Source of the DNA: Oleisolibacter albus
Lineage (GTDB): Bacteria > Pseudomonadota > Alphaproteobacteria > Azospirillales > Azospirillaceae
NCBI RefSeq assembly: GCF_003336875.1
Contig: NZ_QGNJ01000002.1
Coordinates: forward strand, 124,001-188,000
Length of the DNA stretch: 64,000 nt
Direction: 5' to 3'
A model generated the notes under the pieces. That model was given only the letters and a program-made list of their open reading frames with translations, had not been told where the DNA came from and did no database searches. This document shows positions 27,644 to 36,855 of this stretch, piece after piece. The translations under genes were made by a program, and so were the position numbers. How positions within the stretch are numbered: the first letter of the stretch is position 1; every line of letters starts with the position of its first letter.

Positions 27644-28924
27644 TTGCTCGAATCAATCACCCGCAGCGAACGCGTCATCATCGTCGAGGATGACGGGATC
27701 AGGTCCGTTATCATCGGCCCGCGTCAGCGTCTGCGGCCTGCTTTCTTCGTGGCTCTGGCCTGCGTCGGAACGGCGCTGGCGCTGCTGGGCTGGGGCATGA
27801 CGGCCGCCCGGCTGGCGGAGGCCCACCGTACCGCCGCCTTCCTGGAGCAGGGGGCGGAAAGCCTGGCGGCGCAGCTGGACGACAGCCGTCGCCAGATCTC
27901 GGCCCTGTCCGGCGTCCTGGATCAGGCCCGGGGATCGCTGGGACAGGCACTGGCTGACAGTGGCAGCATGACCGAGCGGCTGGCCGCCGCCGACCAGTCC
28001 CTGCGTGCGGTTGACAGCATGACCCGCGATGCCGCGGCCCGCCGGGCCCAGGCGGCCCTGGCCGCCATCGACCAGCTGGCCTCGCAGCCTTTGATCCCGT
28101 CCGACTCGGTGCCGGAGCGGACCAGCGGTCTGGCCCTGGCCCTGGCGGAAGCCCAGGCCGAATCGGCGCGTCTGCGCAGTGAAACCGGCTCGGCCCGGGA
28201 CGAGCGTGACGGCATGGCGGCCAAGGTCGACGCGGTCGAGCGCCAGATGGAGGCCATGGCCGAGGGGCAGGTGGCCCTGCTGTCCCGCCTGTCGGAACAT
28301 GCCGATCTGCGCATCGGCGCCATCGAAACCGCGCTGAAGGACACCGGCATCAATCTCGACCGGGTTCTGCGGGAACTGGAGCGGGGCCGCTTCGGCATGG
28401 GCGGGCCGCTGGTGCCGCTGCCGCAAGCCCTGCCGCCGCAGGCGGAGCAGGCCATGGCCCAGCTGGAAGCCAAGCTGGACCGGCAGGCCCGTCTCCGTGC
28501 TCTGCACGAATTGCTGCCGCTGTCGGCGCCGGTGGATGATTTCTACGTGTCCAGCGGCTTCGGCGGCCGGCGCGACCCCATGACCAATCAGTGGGCACGG
28601 CATGACGGGCTGGATCTGGTCGCCCGGCTGGGTACGCCGGTGATGGCGACGGCGCCGGGCAAGGTGGTCGAGGTGGGATGGGATGAGGGCTATGGCCGCT
28701 CGGTCATCGTCGACCACGGATTCGGCATCCGGACCCGCTATGCCCATCTGGAGAAAGCCACGGTGAAGGAGGGCGACGCCCTGGCCTATGGTCAGGTTCT
28801 GGGCGCCCTGGGCAACAGCGGCCGAAGCTCCGGCCCGCATGTCCATTACGAAGTTCTGATCGATGGCAAGCCCGTCGATCCTCTGCGTTTTATGGAGAAG
28901 GGCCGGCATGTTTGCGAAGGTTAA
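27644..28924 (+). CDS. M23 family (LytM) peptidase with N-terminal anchor and coiled coil
   Basis: A 426-residue bitopic protein: membrane segment at about residues 33-52 (AFFVALACVGTALALLGWGM), a long Ala/Gln/Glu-rich coiled coil (60-260), and a LytM domain (about 300-415). Zinc ligands are visible: His320 and Asp324 (RHDGLDL) and His401 in HVHYE, with His399. It should cut peptidoglycan cross-links in the periplasm. TTG is the likely start, preceded by GGGGGGA. The stop overlaps the bactofilin start by 17 bases. M23-bactofilin pairs control cell shape in other alphaproteobacteria; finding one inside a ccm operon is unusual. Confidence 0.9.
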   Translation: MLESITRSERVIIVEDDGIRSVIIGPRQRLRPAFFVALACVGTALALLGWGMTAARLAEAHRTAAFLEQGAESLAAQLDDSRRQISALSGVLDQARGSLGQALADSGSMTERLAAADQSLRAVDSMTRDAAARRAQAALAAIDQLASQPLIPSDSVPERTSGLALALAEAQAESARLRSETGSARDERDGMAAKVDAVERQMEAMAEGQVALLSRLSEHADLRIGAIETALKDTGINLDRVLRELERGRFGMGGPLVPLPQALPPQAEQAMAQLEAKLDRQARLRALHELLPLSAPVDDFYVSSGFGGRRDPMTNQWARHDGLDLVARLGTPVMATAPGKVVEVGWDEGYGRSVIVDHGFGIRTRYAHLEKATVKEGDALAYGQVLGALGNSGRSSGPHVHYEVLIDGKPVDPLRFMEKGRHVCEG

Positions 28925-29573
28925 GGAACGCATCGACACCGGTGTGAAGGCGGCCGGGGCCGCGGTCGGCAGCGGCGCGACGGCGGCTGCGGATCGTCCG
29001 GTCCCGTCCATCATCGGTCCGGATATGAGCATCACCGGCAATCTGGACACGCCGGGCGAGGTGCATGTGGAAGGGCTGGTCGATGGGGATGTCACCTGTT
29101 CCCGGCTGATCATCGGCGCCAGCGGCCGCATCATCGGCCGGGTCAGCGCCGTTTCGGTGCGCGTGCATGGCAGCGTGCAGGGATCGGTCGATGCCGACGA
29201 GGTCTATCTGCTGAACGGCAGCAGCGTCGAAGGCGACGTCATCCAGGCCAGTTTGGAGATCGCCCCCGGTGCCCGCTTCGAAGGCGCCGTGCGCCGTCGC
29301 CGGCCGGGTGAACGGCAGCCCTTGCCGCCGCGCGTCGTGCCCGAACCGCCTGTGGTCGTTGCCGTGGAGCGGCTGGAGACGAAGGCGGAGGCGCCGGCCG
29401 TGACCGGCGTGCCCGATGCCGGGACGGCCGCGGACGACGACACAGCCGCCGACAGCTCCCCGGCGAGTGCAGCCCCGGCGGATGCCGCCGACGAGCCGGT
29501 GGAGACCGTGGAGGCCGAGGTGGTGGACCCGGCCGCCAAGTCGGCGCGCGAGAAGAAGCGGGCCGGCGGCTGA
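28908..29573 (+). CDS. Bactofilin-type polymer-forming protein
   Basis: A 221-residue bactofilin. The core (about residues 35-125) has the beta-helical repeat pattern ISGNLDTPGEVHVEGLVDGDV, IGASGRIIGRVSAVSVRVHGSVQGSV, LNGSSVEGDV. Bactofilins polymerise without nucleotides and position wall enzymes at the membrane. The tail is a long acidic Ala/Asp/Glu-rich stretch ending in a basic KKRAGG. Start ATG at 28908 follows TGGAGAAGG inside the peptidase gene, so it is coupled. The adjacent M23 peptidase fits the known pairing. Confidence 0.92.
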   Translation: MFAKVKERIDTGVKAAGAAVGSGATAAADRPVPSIIGPDMSITGNLDTPGEVHVEGLVDGDVTCSRLIIGASGRIIGRVSAVSVRVHGSVQGSVDADEVYLLNGSSVEGDVIQASLEIAPGARFEGAVRRRRPGERQPLPPRVVPEPPVVVAVERLETKAEAPAVTGVPDAGTAADDDTAADSSPASAAPADAADEPVETVEAEVVDPAAKSAREKKRAGG

Positions 29574-29742
29574 CCCGGCTGCGGCTTGGTCCGCTCCTGC
29601 ATCGGCGTGTGGCAATGGCGGGCGACGGGTTGGCGGCGGAACCGTTCGCCCGGTGACCTGTGCCTGATTTGGATCAATTCGCCAGATCGCCGCACCCGTG
29701 CCCCTCGTCCGCGGGCGCGGACGATGCTACATAACCGTCGCC

Positions 29743-30471
29743 ATGCATCGATTCGCCAACCCCGCCCGCTTCCTCCGTCTGGCCGCCCTGATCCTGCCCT
29801 GGGCCGCCGGGCTCGCCGTGGTCTGCTTCGCCGCCGGGCTCTACATGGCCCTGCTGGACAGCCCGGCCGACTATCAGCAGGGCCAGACCGTCCGCATCAT
29901 GTACATCCATGTGCCGGCGGCCTGGATGGCCATGTTCGTCTACACCAGCATGGCCGTGGCCGCGGCCACCGCGCTGGTGTGGAAGCATCCGCTGGCCGAG
30001 GTCTATGCCCGCGCCGCGGCGCCGCTGGGGGCTGGGTTCACCCTGCTCTGTCTGGTGACGGGATCGCTGTGGGGCGCCCCCATGTGGGGGACCTGGTGGG
30101 TGTGGGATGCCCGCCTGACCAGCATGCTGATCCTGTTCTTCCTCTATCTCGGCTTCATGGCCCTGGTGAACGCCTTCGACGATCCGGAGCGCGGCAACCG
30201 GGCCGGCTGCATCCTGCTGCTGGTGGGGGTGGTCAACATCCCCATCATCAAATTCTCGGTGGACTGGTGGAACACGCTGCACCAGCCGGCCAGCGTCTTC
30301 CGCATGGGCGGCCCCAGCATCCACCCGGACATGCTGTGGCCGCTGGCGGTCATGGCCATTGCCTTTAAGGCCTATTTCGTCGCCGTGGTGATTGTGCGAA
30401 TCCGCTCTGAACTGGTGGCCCGCAAGATCCAGGCGCTGCGCCTGACCCAGGTCGCCTCGGCCGCGGAGTGA
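29743..30471 (+). CDS. ccmC: Heme transporter membrane protein CcmC
   Basis: Passes heme to CcmE at the periplasmic face. The 242-residue protein has six hydrophobic segments, the tryptophan-rich heme site GTWWVWDARLTSMLILFF (about residues 113-130) and flanking histidines (MYIHVPAAWMAMF and HPDMLWPL). The open frame reaches back to 29698, but the usual N-terminus begins at the ATG at 29743. Confidence 0.96.
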   Translation: MHRFANPARFLRLAALILPWAAGLAVVCFAAGLYMALLDSPADYQQGQTVRIMYIHVPAAWMAMFVYTSMAVAAATALVWKHPLAEVYARAAAPLGAGFTLLCLVTGSLWGAPMWGTWWVWDARLTSMLILFFLYLGFMALVNAFDDPERGNRAGCILLLVGVVNIPIIKFSVDWWNTLHQPASVFRMGGPSIHPDMLWPLAVMAIAFKAYFVAVVIVRIRSELVARKIQALRLTQVASAAE

Positions 30472-30570
30472 GCGGACCGGCGGGACGGCCCCTGCGACCG
30501 GCGGTCGCATCACTTTCGTTGGGACGCCCCCGGGATCATATGGTCCGGGGTCCCGGCGCCGGAGTTGGAG

Positions 30571-30828
30571 ATGAGTGAGTTCTTCGCCATGGGCGGTCAT
30601 GCCGCCTATATCTGGAGCAGCTACGGGCTGGCCGCCCTGGTTCTGCTGGCGCTGCTGCTGGTCAGCCTGCGCGGGCTGCGCCGGCAGCAGGCCCTCCTGG
30701 CGGCGCTGGAAACGGCGCATCCGTCGCGCCGCCGCCGCCGCCAGACGGCGGAGGAGGGGCTTGCCGCCCCCGGTGCTCCTGCCCGCTCCGGCGCCCATGC
30801 CCCGGCCGGTGAAGGGGGGCTGTCATGA
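30571..30828 (+). CDS. ccmD: Heme exporter small protein CcmD
   Basis: An 85-residue protein with the family pattern [27 protein letters not shown] (membrane segment about residues 17-37) and a basic cytoplasmic tail rich in Arg. CcmD helps release holo-CcmE from the CcmABC complex. The ATG at 30571 follows GGAGTTGGAG. The stop overlaps ccmE (ATGA). It is somewhat longer than usual because of the Pro/Ala tail. Confidence 0.9.
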   Translation: MSEFFAMGGHAAYIWSSYGLAALVLLALLLVSLRGLRRQQALLAALETAHPSRRRRRQTAEEGLAAPGAPARSGAHAPAGEGGLS

Positions 30829-31325
30829 CGCGCAAGCGCCGCCGGCTCTATATGCTGCTGCTGGCCATGCTGGGGCTGGGCACGGCCACGGCCCTGACCC
30901 TGGCTGCCTTCAACGACACCGTGACCTATTTCTACAGCCCGTCCGATCTGACCACCAAGGCGCCGGGCGACCGCAACGTCCGCCTGGGCGGGCTGGTTGA
31001 GGTGGGCAGCATCGCCAGATCCGACGACGGGCTGACCATCCGCTTCACCGTCACCGACACCGCCAACAGCGTGCCGGTCAGCTATACCGGCATCGTGCCC
31101 GACCTGTTCCGCGAGGGGCAGGGCGTCGTCGCCCTGGGCCGGCTGCGGCCGGACGGAGTCTTCGCCGCGTCGGAGGTGCTGGCCAAGCATGACGAGAACT
31201 ACATGCCGCCCGAGGTGAGCGACGCCTTGAAGCGGGCCGACCATTTCAAGGCCAATGCCCAGCCGCCCGCCTCCATCGGCGAGAAGGATGGACTGCACAC
31301 CACCTCGACCCTGAAGGGCCAGTGA
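30825..31325 (+). CDS. ccmE: Heme chaperone CcmE
   Basis: Periplasmic heme chaperone, anchored by one N-terminal segment (about residues 8-27). Heme is carried covalently on a histidine, here His122 in the motif [12 protein letters not shown]. The segment [19 protein letters not shown] begins the OB-fold. It is 166 residues long, as expected, and overlaps ccmD by four bases. Confidence 0.97.
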   Translation: MTRKRRRLYMLLLAMLGLGTATALTLAAFNDTVTYFYSPSDLTTKAPGDRNVRLGGLVEVGSIARSDDGLTIRFTVTDTANSVPVSYTGIVPDLFREGQGVVALGRLRPDGVFAASEVLAKHDENYMPPEVSDALKRADHFKANAQPPASIGEKDGLHTTSTLKGQ

Positions 31326-31352
31326 CATGACGCGACGCGGGGAGCGCCGGCC

Positions 31353-33347
31353 ATGATTCCGGAACTCGGCCATTACGCCCTGGTGCTGGCGCTGCTGCTG
31401 GCCCTGGTGCAGTCGACCCTGCCCTTCGTCGGTGCCGCCCGCGGCAACCTGGCCTGGATGGAGGTGGCCAAGCCCGCCGCCTATGGCCAGCTGCTGATGA
31501 TCCTGGTGGCCTTCCTGGCCCTGACCTGGGCCCATGTGGTCTCGGACTTCAGCGTGCTGAACGTGGTCCAGAACAGCCATTCGGCCAAGCCCATGCTGTA
31601 CAAGGTGGCCGGCGTCTGGGGCAACCATGAGGGCTCGCTGGTGCTCTGGGTGCTGATGCTGGCCCTGTTCGGCGCCGCGGTCGCCTATTACGGCCGCAAC
31701 CTGCCCGACACGCTGAAGGCGCGGGTGCTGGGGGTGCAGGGGCTGATCGGTGTCGGCTTCCTGCTGTTCATGCTGGCCACCAGCAACCCTTTCGTCCGCG
31801 TCTCCCCGGTGCCGCTGGACGGCAACGACCTCAATCCGCTGCTGCAGGACCCCGGCCTCGCCTTCCATCCGCCCTTCCTCTATCTGGGCTATGTGGGCTT
31901 CTCGGTGGCCTTCGCCTTCGCCGCCGGCGCCCTGATCGAGGGGCGCGTCGATCCCGCCTGGGGCCGCTGGGTGCGGCCCTGGACCCTGGTGGCCTGGTCG
32001 TCGCTGACGCTGGGCATCGCCATGGGCAGCTGGTGGGCCTATTACGAGCTGGGCTGGGGCGGCTGGTGGTTCTGGGACCCGGTGGAGAACGCCTCGCTGA
32101 TGCCCTGGCTGGCCGGCACGGCCCTGGCCCATTCCGCCATCGTCGTGGAAAAGCGCGATGCGCTGAAGACCTGGACCATCCTGCTGGCCATCCTGACCTT
32201 CACCCTGTCGCTGATGGGCACGTTCCTGGTACGGTCCGGGGTGCTGACCAGCGTCCACGCCTTCGCCGTCGATCCGGCCCGCGGCACCGCCATCCTGGTC
32301 CTGCTGGGGCTGGCGACGGGCGGCAGCCTGCTGCTCTACGCCCTGCGTGCGGGATCGCTGCGGGTGGGCGGCGTCTTCGCCCCGGTCAGCCGCGAGGGCG
32401 CGCTGGTGCTGAACAACCTGCTGCTGTCCACGGCCTGCGCCGTGGTGCTGCTGGGCACCCTCTATCCCCTGTTCCTCGATGTGGTCGGCGGCGCCAAGAT
32501 CAGCGTCGGCGCCCCCTTCTTCAACGCCACCTTCCTGCCGCTGGCCGTGCCGCTGGTGGCGGTCATGGGCGTCGGTCCGTTCCTGGCCTGGAAACGGGCC
32601 GATCTGGGCGGTGTGCTGGGCCGGCTGTGGCTGGCGGCGCTGCTGACGGCGGCCTCTGTGCTGTGGGCGCTCTATGCGCATGGGACCCGGCCGGTCATGG
32701 CCCTGGTCGGCATCGGCATGGGGGCCTGGGCCGCCTTCGCCGCCCTGTTCGAGGTGGCGGAGCGCATCAAGCTGTTCCGCGGCCCCCTGGCCGACAGCTG
32801 GGCCCGGGCCAAGGGTCTGCCGCGCGGTGCCTGGGGCACGGCCCTGGCCCATGCCGGGCTGGGCATCGCCATCATCGGCATGGTCGGCACCAGCGTCTGG
32901 CGCGCCGAGGATATCCGCGTGATGCGGCTGGGCGACACGGCCGCGCTGGCCGGCTACAGCTTCAGCCTGGACAAGGTGGAGGAGCTGCGGGTCGCCAACT
33001 ATGTGACCGAGATGGGCACCTTCACCCTGCGCCGGGACGGCCGCGTCATCGCCACGCTGCATCCGGAACAGCGCTGGTACCCGGTGGCGAAGATGCAGAC
33101 CACCGAGGCCGCCATCCACACCACCTTCGTCTCGGACCTCTATGCCGTGCTGGGCGACCGCACCGAGGATGGCAGCGGCTGGGTCGTGCGTCTCTACCAC
33201 CATCCGCTGGTGCCCTGGATCTGGTTCGGCTCCGTGATCATGGTCGCCGGCGGGCTGGTCAGCCTGTCCGACCGCCGCCTGCGGGTGGGGGTGCCGGCCC
33301 GCCGTGTCCTCCCGGCCGCCGGTCCGGCCGCGCAACCCGCCGAATGA
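31353..33347 (+). CDS. ccmF: Cytochrome c heme lyase subunit CcmF
   Basis: A 664-residue multi-spanning membrane protein that attaches heme to apocytochrome c together with CcmH and CcmI. The WWD domain is visible: GWGGWWFWDPVENASLMPW near residues 230-248. Conserved histidines flank it, including HPPFLYLGYVGF upstream. GGGGAG precedes the start. It ends just before ccmG. Confidence 0.97.
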   Translation: MIPELGHYALVLALLLALVQSTLPFVGAARGNLAWMEVAKPAAYGQLLMILVAFLALTWAHVVSDFSVLNVVQNSHSAKPMLYKVAGVWGNHEGSLVLWVLMLALFGAAVAYYGRNLPDTLKARVLGVQGLIGVGFLLFMLATSNPFVRVSPVPLDGNDLNPLLQDPGLAFHPPFLYLGYVGFSVAFAFAAGALIEGRVDPAWGRWVRPWTLVAWSSLTLGIAMGSWWAYYELGWGGWWFWDPVENASLMPWLAGTALAHSAIVVEKRDALKTWTILLAILTFTLSLMGTFLVRSGVLTSVHAFAVDPARGTAILVLLGLATGGSLLLYALRAGSLRVGGVFAPVSREGALVLNNLLLSTACAVVLLGTLYPLFLDVVGGAKISVGAPFFNATFLPLAVPLVAVMGVGPFLAWKRADLGGVLGRLWLAALLTAASVLWALYAHGTRPVMALVGIGMGAWAAFAALFEVAERIKLFRGPLADSWARAKGLPRGAWGTALAHAGLGIAIIGMVGTSVWRAEDIRVMRLGDTAALAGYSFSLDKVEELRVANYVTEMGTFTLRRDGRVIATLHPEQRWYPVAKMQTTEAAIHTTFVSDLYAVLGDRTEDGSGWVVRLYHHPLVPWIWFGSVIMVAGGLVSLSDRRLRVGVPARRVLPAAGPAAQPAE

Positions 33348-33360
33348 TGGCTGATCCGCG

Positions 33361-33891
33361 ATGAAGCGTCTGCTGCTGCTGCTGCCGCTGGTCCTGTTCC
33401 TGGGACTGGTGGGCTATTTCGCCGTCGGGCTGCGCCACGATCCCTCGGTGCTGCCCAGCGCCATGATCGACAAGCCGGCTCCGGACTTCGCGCTCGGGCC
33501 GGTGCTGGACGGCGTGCCGGGTCTGTCGTCGCAGGATCTCAAGGGACAGGTGTCGCTGGTCAATGTCTTCGCCAGCTGGTGCGCGCCCTGCCGGGTGGAG
33601 CATCCGCTGCTGACGCGGCTGGCGCGGGAGCAGGGCATTGCCATCAATGCCATCGCCTACAAGGACAAGCCCGAGGCGACCCGCACCTTCCTGGCGCAGA
33701 TGGGCAATCCCTTCAGCCGCATCGGCATGGACCAGGACGGCCGCGTCGCCATCGACTGGGGCGTCTATGGCGTGCCGGAAACCTATGTCATCGATCGTCA
33801 GGGCCGCATCCGCTACCGCCATGTGGGGCCGCTGATGCCCCGCGACGTGGAGGAGAAGATCCTGCCCATGATCCGGGAGCTGTCGAAGTGA
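33361..33891 (+). CDS. ccmG: Thiol:disulfide oxidoreductase CcmG/DsbE
   Basis: Membrane-anchored thioredoxin-like protein that reduces apocytochrome c. The 176-residue product has an N-terminal hydrophobic segment (residues 3-22) and the active site ASWCAPCRVEHP with Cys74 and Cys77. The later VPETYVIDRQGRIRYRHVGP includes the cis-proline. It ends in TGATG overlap with ccmH. Confidence 0.97.
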   Translation: MKRLLLLLPLVLFLGLVGYFAVGLRHDPSVLPSAMIDKPAPDFALGPVLDGVPGLSSQDLKGQVSLVNVFASWCAPCRVEHPLLTRLAREQGIAINAIAYKDKPEATRTFLAQMGNPFSRIGMDQDGRVAIDWGVYGVPETYVIDRQGRIRYRHVGPLMPRDVEEKILPMIRELSK

Positions 33892-34409
33892 TGCGCCTGC
33901 CGGCCCGTATCCTGGCCGCCGCCGGCCTCGCCACCCTGCTGGCGGGGCCGGCCTTCGCCGTGCTGCCCGACGAGAAGCTGGCCGACCCGGCGCTGGAAGC
34001 GCGGGCGCGGGAGATCAGTCAGGAGCTGCGCTGCCTCGTCTGCCAGAACCAGTCCATCGACGACAGCAATGCGCCCCTGGCGCGCGACCTGCGGGTGCTG
34101 GTGCGCGAGCGGCTGGCCGCCGGCGACAGCAACGGCCAGGTGCTGCAGTACCTGACCGACCGCTATGGCGATTTTGTGCTGCTGAAGCCGCCGGTGCGGC
34201 CCTACACCTGGGTCCTGTGGTTCGGCCCCTTCGCCCTGCTGCTGGTGGCGGGGGCGGGCACGGCCTTCTATCTGCGCAACCGGCGCAGCGAGGCGGTCCA
34301 GGCCGCCGCCGGGCTGACGGCGGAGGAGGAGGCGCGGCTGCAGGCCCTGCTGGCCACAGACGCCGGTGACGGGGCCGGAGACGAGACCGACGGGGAGCGG
34401 CGGCGATGA
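33891..34409 (+). CDS. ccmH: Cytochrome c maturation protein CcmH
   Basis: Periplasmic CxxC protein of the heme-lyase complex. From the ATG at 33891 it has 172 residues with a signal/anchor leader, LRCLVCQNQSIDDSNA (Cys48 and Cys51), and a C-terminal membrane segment near residue 115 (WFGPFALLLVAGAG). A GTG at 33888 is also possible. It is joined to ccmG and ccmI by overlapping codons. Confidence 0.95.
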   Translation: MRLPARILAAAGLATLLAGPAFAVLPDEKLADPALEARAREISQELRCLVCQNQSIDDSNAPLARDLRVLVRERLAAGDSNGQVLQYLTDRYGDFVLLKPPVRPYTWVLWFGPFALLLVAGAGTAFYLRNRRSEAVQAAAGLTAEEEARLQALLATDAGDGAGDETDGERRR

Positions 34410-35791
34410 TCGGATTCTGGCTTGCGGCCGCCGCCCTGACGGCGGTGGCGGTGCTGCTGCTGTTGCGGCCGCTGCTGCGCCCGGCGGCGGAGATGCTGCC
34501 CACGGCCGCTTTCTCCCGCGGCATCTACACGGACCAGCTGGCCGAGATCGAGCGTGACCTGGGGCGCGGGCTGCTGACGCCGGAGCAGGCCCGCGCCGCC
34601 CGGGCCGAGGTGGGGCGCCGCCTTCTGGCCGCGGCGGCGGAAGCGGACAAGGCCGACAAGGGCCGCCATGTCACCGCCGGTCCCAGCCGCAAACTGGCCA
34701 TGGTGCTGACCGTGCTGCTGCCGCTGGCTGCCCTGGGCCTCTATCTGCCGCTGGGCCGGCCCGACCTGCCGGCCGTGCCCTTCGCCAGCCGCACCACCGG
34801 ACCCCAGGTGCCGCCGCAGGTGCTTCAGGCCATGGAGCGGCTGGAGCGCTCGCTGAAGGACAATCCCGACAATCTTGAAGGCTGGACCCTGCTGGGCGGC
34901 ACCTATGCCGCGCTAGGCCGTCATGCCGATGCCGCCGAGGCCTACCGAAAGGCCGTGGGGCTGAGCCAGGGCAATGCCGAGCTGATGAGCGCCTTCGCCG
35001 AGTCGCTGACCAATGCCGCCGACGGCATCGTCGGGCCGGAGGCGCAGTCCTCCTTCGAGGCGGTGCTGGCCGCCGATCCCGGGGATGCCCGTGCCCGCTA
35101 CTATCTCGGCATCGCCCGGCAGCAGGCCGGCGACCTGCAGGGGGCCATCGAGCGCTGGGCCGCCCTGCTGAAGGACAGCCCTGCCGACGCCCCCTGGGTG
35201 GAGCCGCTGCGCCAGCGCATCCGCGCCGCGGCGGAGCAGATCGGTGTCGATCCGGCCACGGTGACGCCGTCCCCGCAGCCGCCGTCGCCGCCGCCGGCCA
35301 TGGCCGAGGGCGGTCCGACGGCGGAGCAGATGCAGTCCATGGCCGCCATGAGCCCGGAGCAGCGCCAGGGCGCCATCCGCGGCATGGTCGACGGGCTGGA
35401 GGCGCGGCTGAAGGACAATCCCGCCGATGTGGAGGGCTGGCTGCGTCTGGCCCGCGCCCGCAGCGTGCTGGGCGAGCCGCAGGCGGCCCTCGATGCCCTG
35501 CGCCAGGCCACCAGGGCCGCGCCGGAGCGGGTCGATGTCTGGCTGGCTTTGGCCCAGTCCCTGGCCCCGGCTGAGGACCAGCCCTCCTCGCCGGAGTTCC
35601 TGGAGACCATGCGCACGGTGCTGCGTCTGGACGCCGACAATCCCCAGGCGCTCTATTACCTGGGCGAGCAGGCGGCGGCCGAGGGCCGGACGGAGGCCGC
35701 GCGCGACCTGTTCACCCGCCTGCTGGCCCAGCTGCCGCCCGACGCGCCCATCCGCGCCGACCTGCAGAAGCGGCTGGAGGCGCTGCGCTGA
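34406..35791 (+). CDS. ccmI: Cytochrome c biogenesis TPR protein CcmI
   Basis: Holds apocytochrome c for the heme lyase. The 461-residue product begins with a membrane helix, FWLAAAALTAVAVLLLLRP, then an acidic helical region (IYTDQLAEIERDLGRGLLTPEQARAARAEVGRRLL), a second membrane segment near residue 105, and two TPR-rich segments (about 140-260 and 310-460) around a Pro-rich linker at about residues 291-300. It ends the ccm operon and overlaps ccmH by four bases. Confidence 0.94.
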   Translation: MIGFWLAAAALTAVAVLLLLRPLLRPAAEMLPTAAFSRGIYTDQLAEIERDLGRGLLTPEQARAARAEVGRRLLAAAAEADKADKGRHVTAGPSRKLAMVLTVLLPLAALGLYLPLGRPDLPAVPFASRTTGPQVPPQVLQAMERLERSLKDNPDNLEGWTLLGGTYAALGRHADAAEAYRKAVGLSQGNAELMSAFAESLTNAADGIVGPEAQSSFEAVLAADPGDARARYYLGIARQQAGDLQGAIERWAALLKDSPADAPWVEPLRQRIRAAAEQIGVDPATVTPSPQPPSPPPAMAEGGPTAEQMQSMAAMSPEQRQGAIRGMVDGLEARLKDNPADVEGWLRLARARSVLGEPQAALDALRQATRAAPERVDVWLALAQSLAPAEDQPSSPEFLETMRTVLRLDADNPQALYYLGEQAAAEGRTEAARDLFTRLLAQLPPDAPIRADLQKRLEALR

Positions 35792-35881
35792 TCCCGTGAC
35801 GCCGCCCCCGCCGCCCCTCCCGCAGTGGCGGGCCGGTACGGCCGGGGCCGGCGCGTCCCGGCGCGGCTCAACCCATGCGGG

Positions 35882-36658
35882 TCAGCCCATGATGTTGTAG
35901 CCGCCGTCCACATAGGTGGTGGCGCCGGTCAGCAGCCGGCCGGCATCGGTGGCCAGCAGGGCCGTGGTCATGCCGACATCGTCGATCTCCACCAGCCGGT
36001 GGGCCGGCGCGCGCGAGGCCACGCGCTGCATCAGCTCGTCGAACTGGCTGAGGCCGGAGGCGGCCCGGGTCTTGATCGGACCAGGGGAGATGGCATGGAC
36101 GCGGATGCCCTTCGGGCTCAGCTCCGCCGCCAGATAGCGCACGGCGGCTTCCAGCGCCGCCTTGACCGGACCCATGACATCGTAATTCTCGATGACCTTC
36201 TGGGCGCCGTGATAGCTCATGGTGAACAAGGTGCCGCCCTGGTTCATCAGCGGCTCGGCCAGCCGGGCCATGCGGATGAAGGAATGGCAGGAAATGTCCA
36301 TGGCGGTCAGGAACCCCTCGCGGGAGCAGTCGACCAGCCGCCCATGCAGATCCTCGCGCGGGGCGAAGGCGATGGAATGCAGCAGGAAGTCCAGCCGGCC
36401 CCAGCGGGCCGAGACGGCCTCGAACACCGCCTCCAGCGACCCCGGCTGCGACACGTCGCAGGGCAGGAACAGCGTGGCATCCAGCGCCGCGGCCAGCGGT
36501 TCCACATGCGGCTTGGCCTTGTCGTTCAGATAGGTGACGGCCAGCTCCGCCCCCAGGCTGTGGAAGGCGCGGGCGCAGCCATAGGCGATGGACTGGTCGT
36601 TGGCGATGCCGACGACAAGGCCCTTCTTGCCCTCCAGGCTGATGGATAGGTTGGACAT
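35882..36658 (-). CDS. fabI: Enoyl-[acyl-carrier-protein] reductase FabI
   Basis: NADH-dependent last step of each fatty-acid elongation round. The 258-residue protein has the FabI nucleotide-binding start KKGLVVGIANDQSIAYGCA, HSIAFAPREDL, and the catalytic Tyr-x6-Lys as Tyr159 and Lys166 (ENYDVMGPVK), with Tyr149 ahead. The ending TTYVDGGYNIMG is usual. Start ATG at 36658. It is convergent with ccmI, 90 bases apart. Confidence 0.97.
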   Translation of the reverse strand: MSNLSISLEGKKGLVVGIANDQSIAYGCARAFHSLGAELAVTYLNDKAKPHVEPLAAALDATLFLPCDVSQPGSLEAVFEAVSARWGRLDFLLHSIAFAPREDLHGRLVDCSREGFLTAMDISCHSFIRMARLAEPLMNQGGTLFTMSYHGAQKVIENYDVMGPVKAALEAAVRYLAAELSPKGIRVHAISPGPIKTRAASGLSQFDELMQRVASRAPAHRLVEIDDVGMTTALLATDAGRLLTGATTYVDGGYNIMG

Positions 36659-36770
36659 GGCGGTCTCCGGGCGCGATGGCTATGTTGCGGTGCAACAATA
36701 GCAGGCCCGTGTCCGTTTGTGCTCCTGTTCAAAGGGCGCGACACACAAGCTTCACAGCGGGGTCTTTCCG

Positions 36771-36855
36771 CCCGGCCCCGTCAGCCCGGCCCCGTCAGCC
36801 CGGCCCTGTCAGCCCAGCCCTGTCAGCCCGTCCCCCGTCAGCCCGGCCCCGTCAG
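36771..36855. repeat. Six 14-15-nt tandem repeats ending at a stop codon
   Basis: CCCGGCCCCGTCAG-type units are at 36771, 36785, 36799, 36813, 36827 (15 nt) and 36842. Each carries TCA, which is TGA on the minus strand; the last unit contains the stop of the adjacent 315-aa gene. Units 1, 2 and 6 are identical. Confidence 0.96.

Noticed and set aside
27644-29573. Reading the bactofilin as the ccm operon's own CcmA because bactofilins are called CcmA in Helicobacter
   Set aside because: The name clash is coincidental; the true cytochrome CcmA ATPase is at 26193.
30621-33335. 904-residue open frame antisense to ccmF
   Set aside because: Shadow of the ccm operon, no recognisable domain.
36771-36855. 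Possible CRISPR array
   Set aside because: Units are contiguous with no spacers and no cas genes are near; this is a simple tandem repeat.
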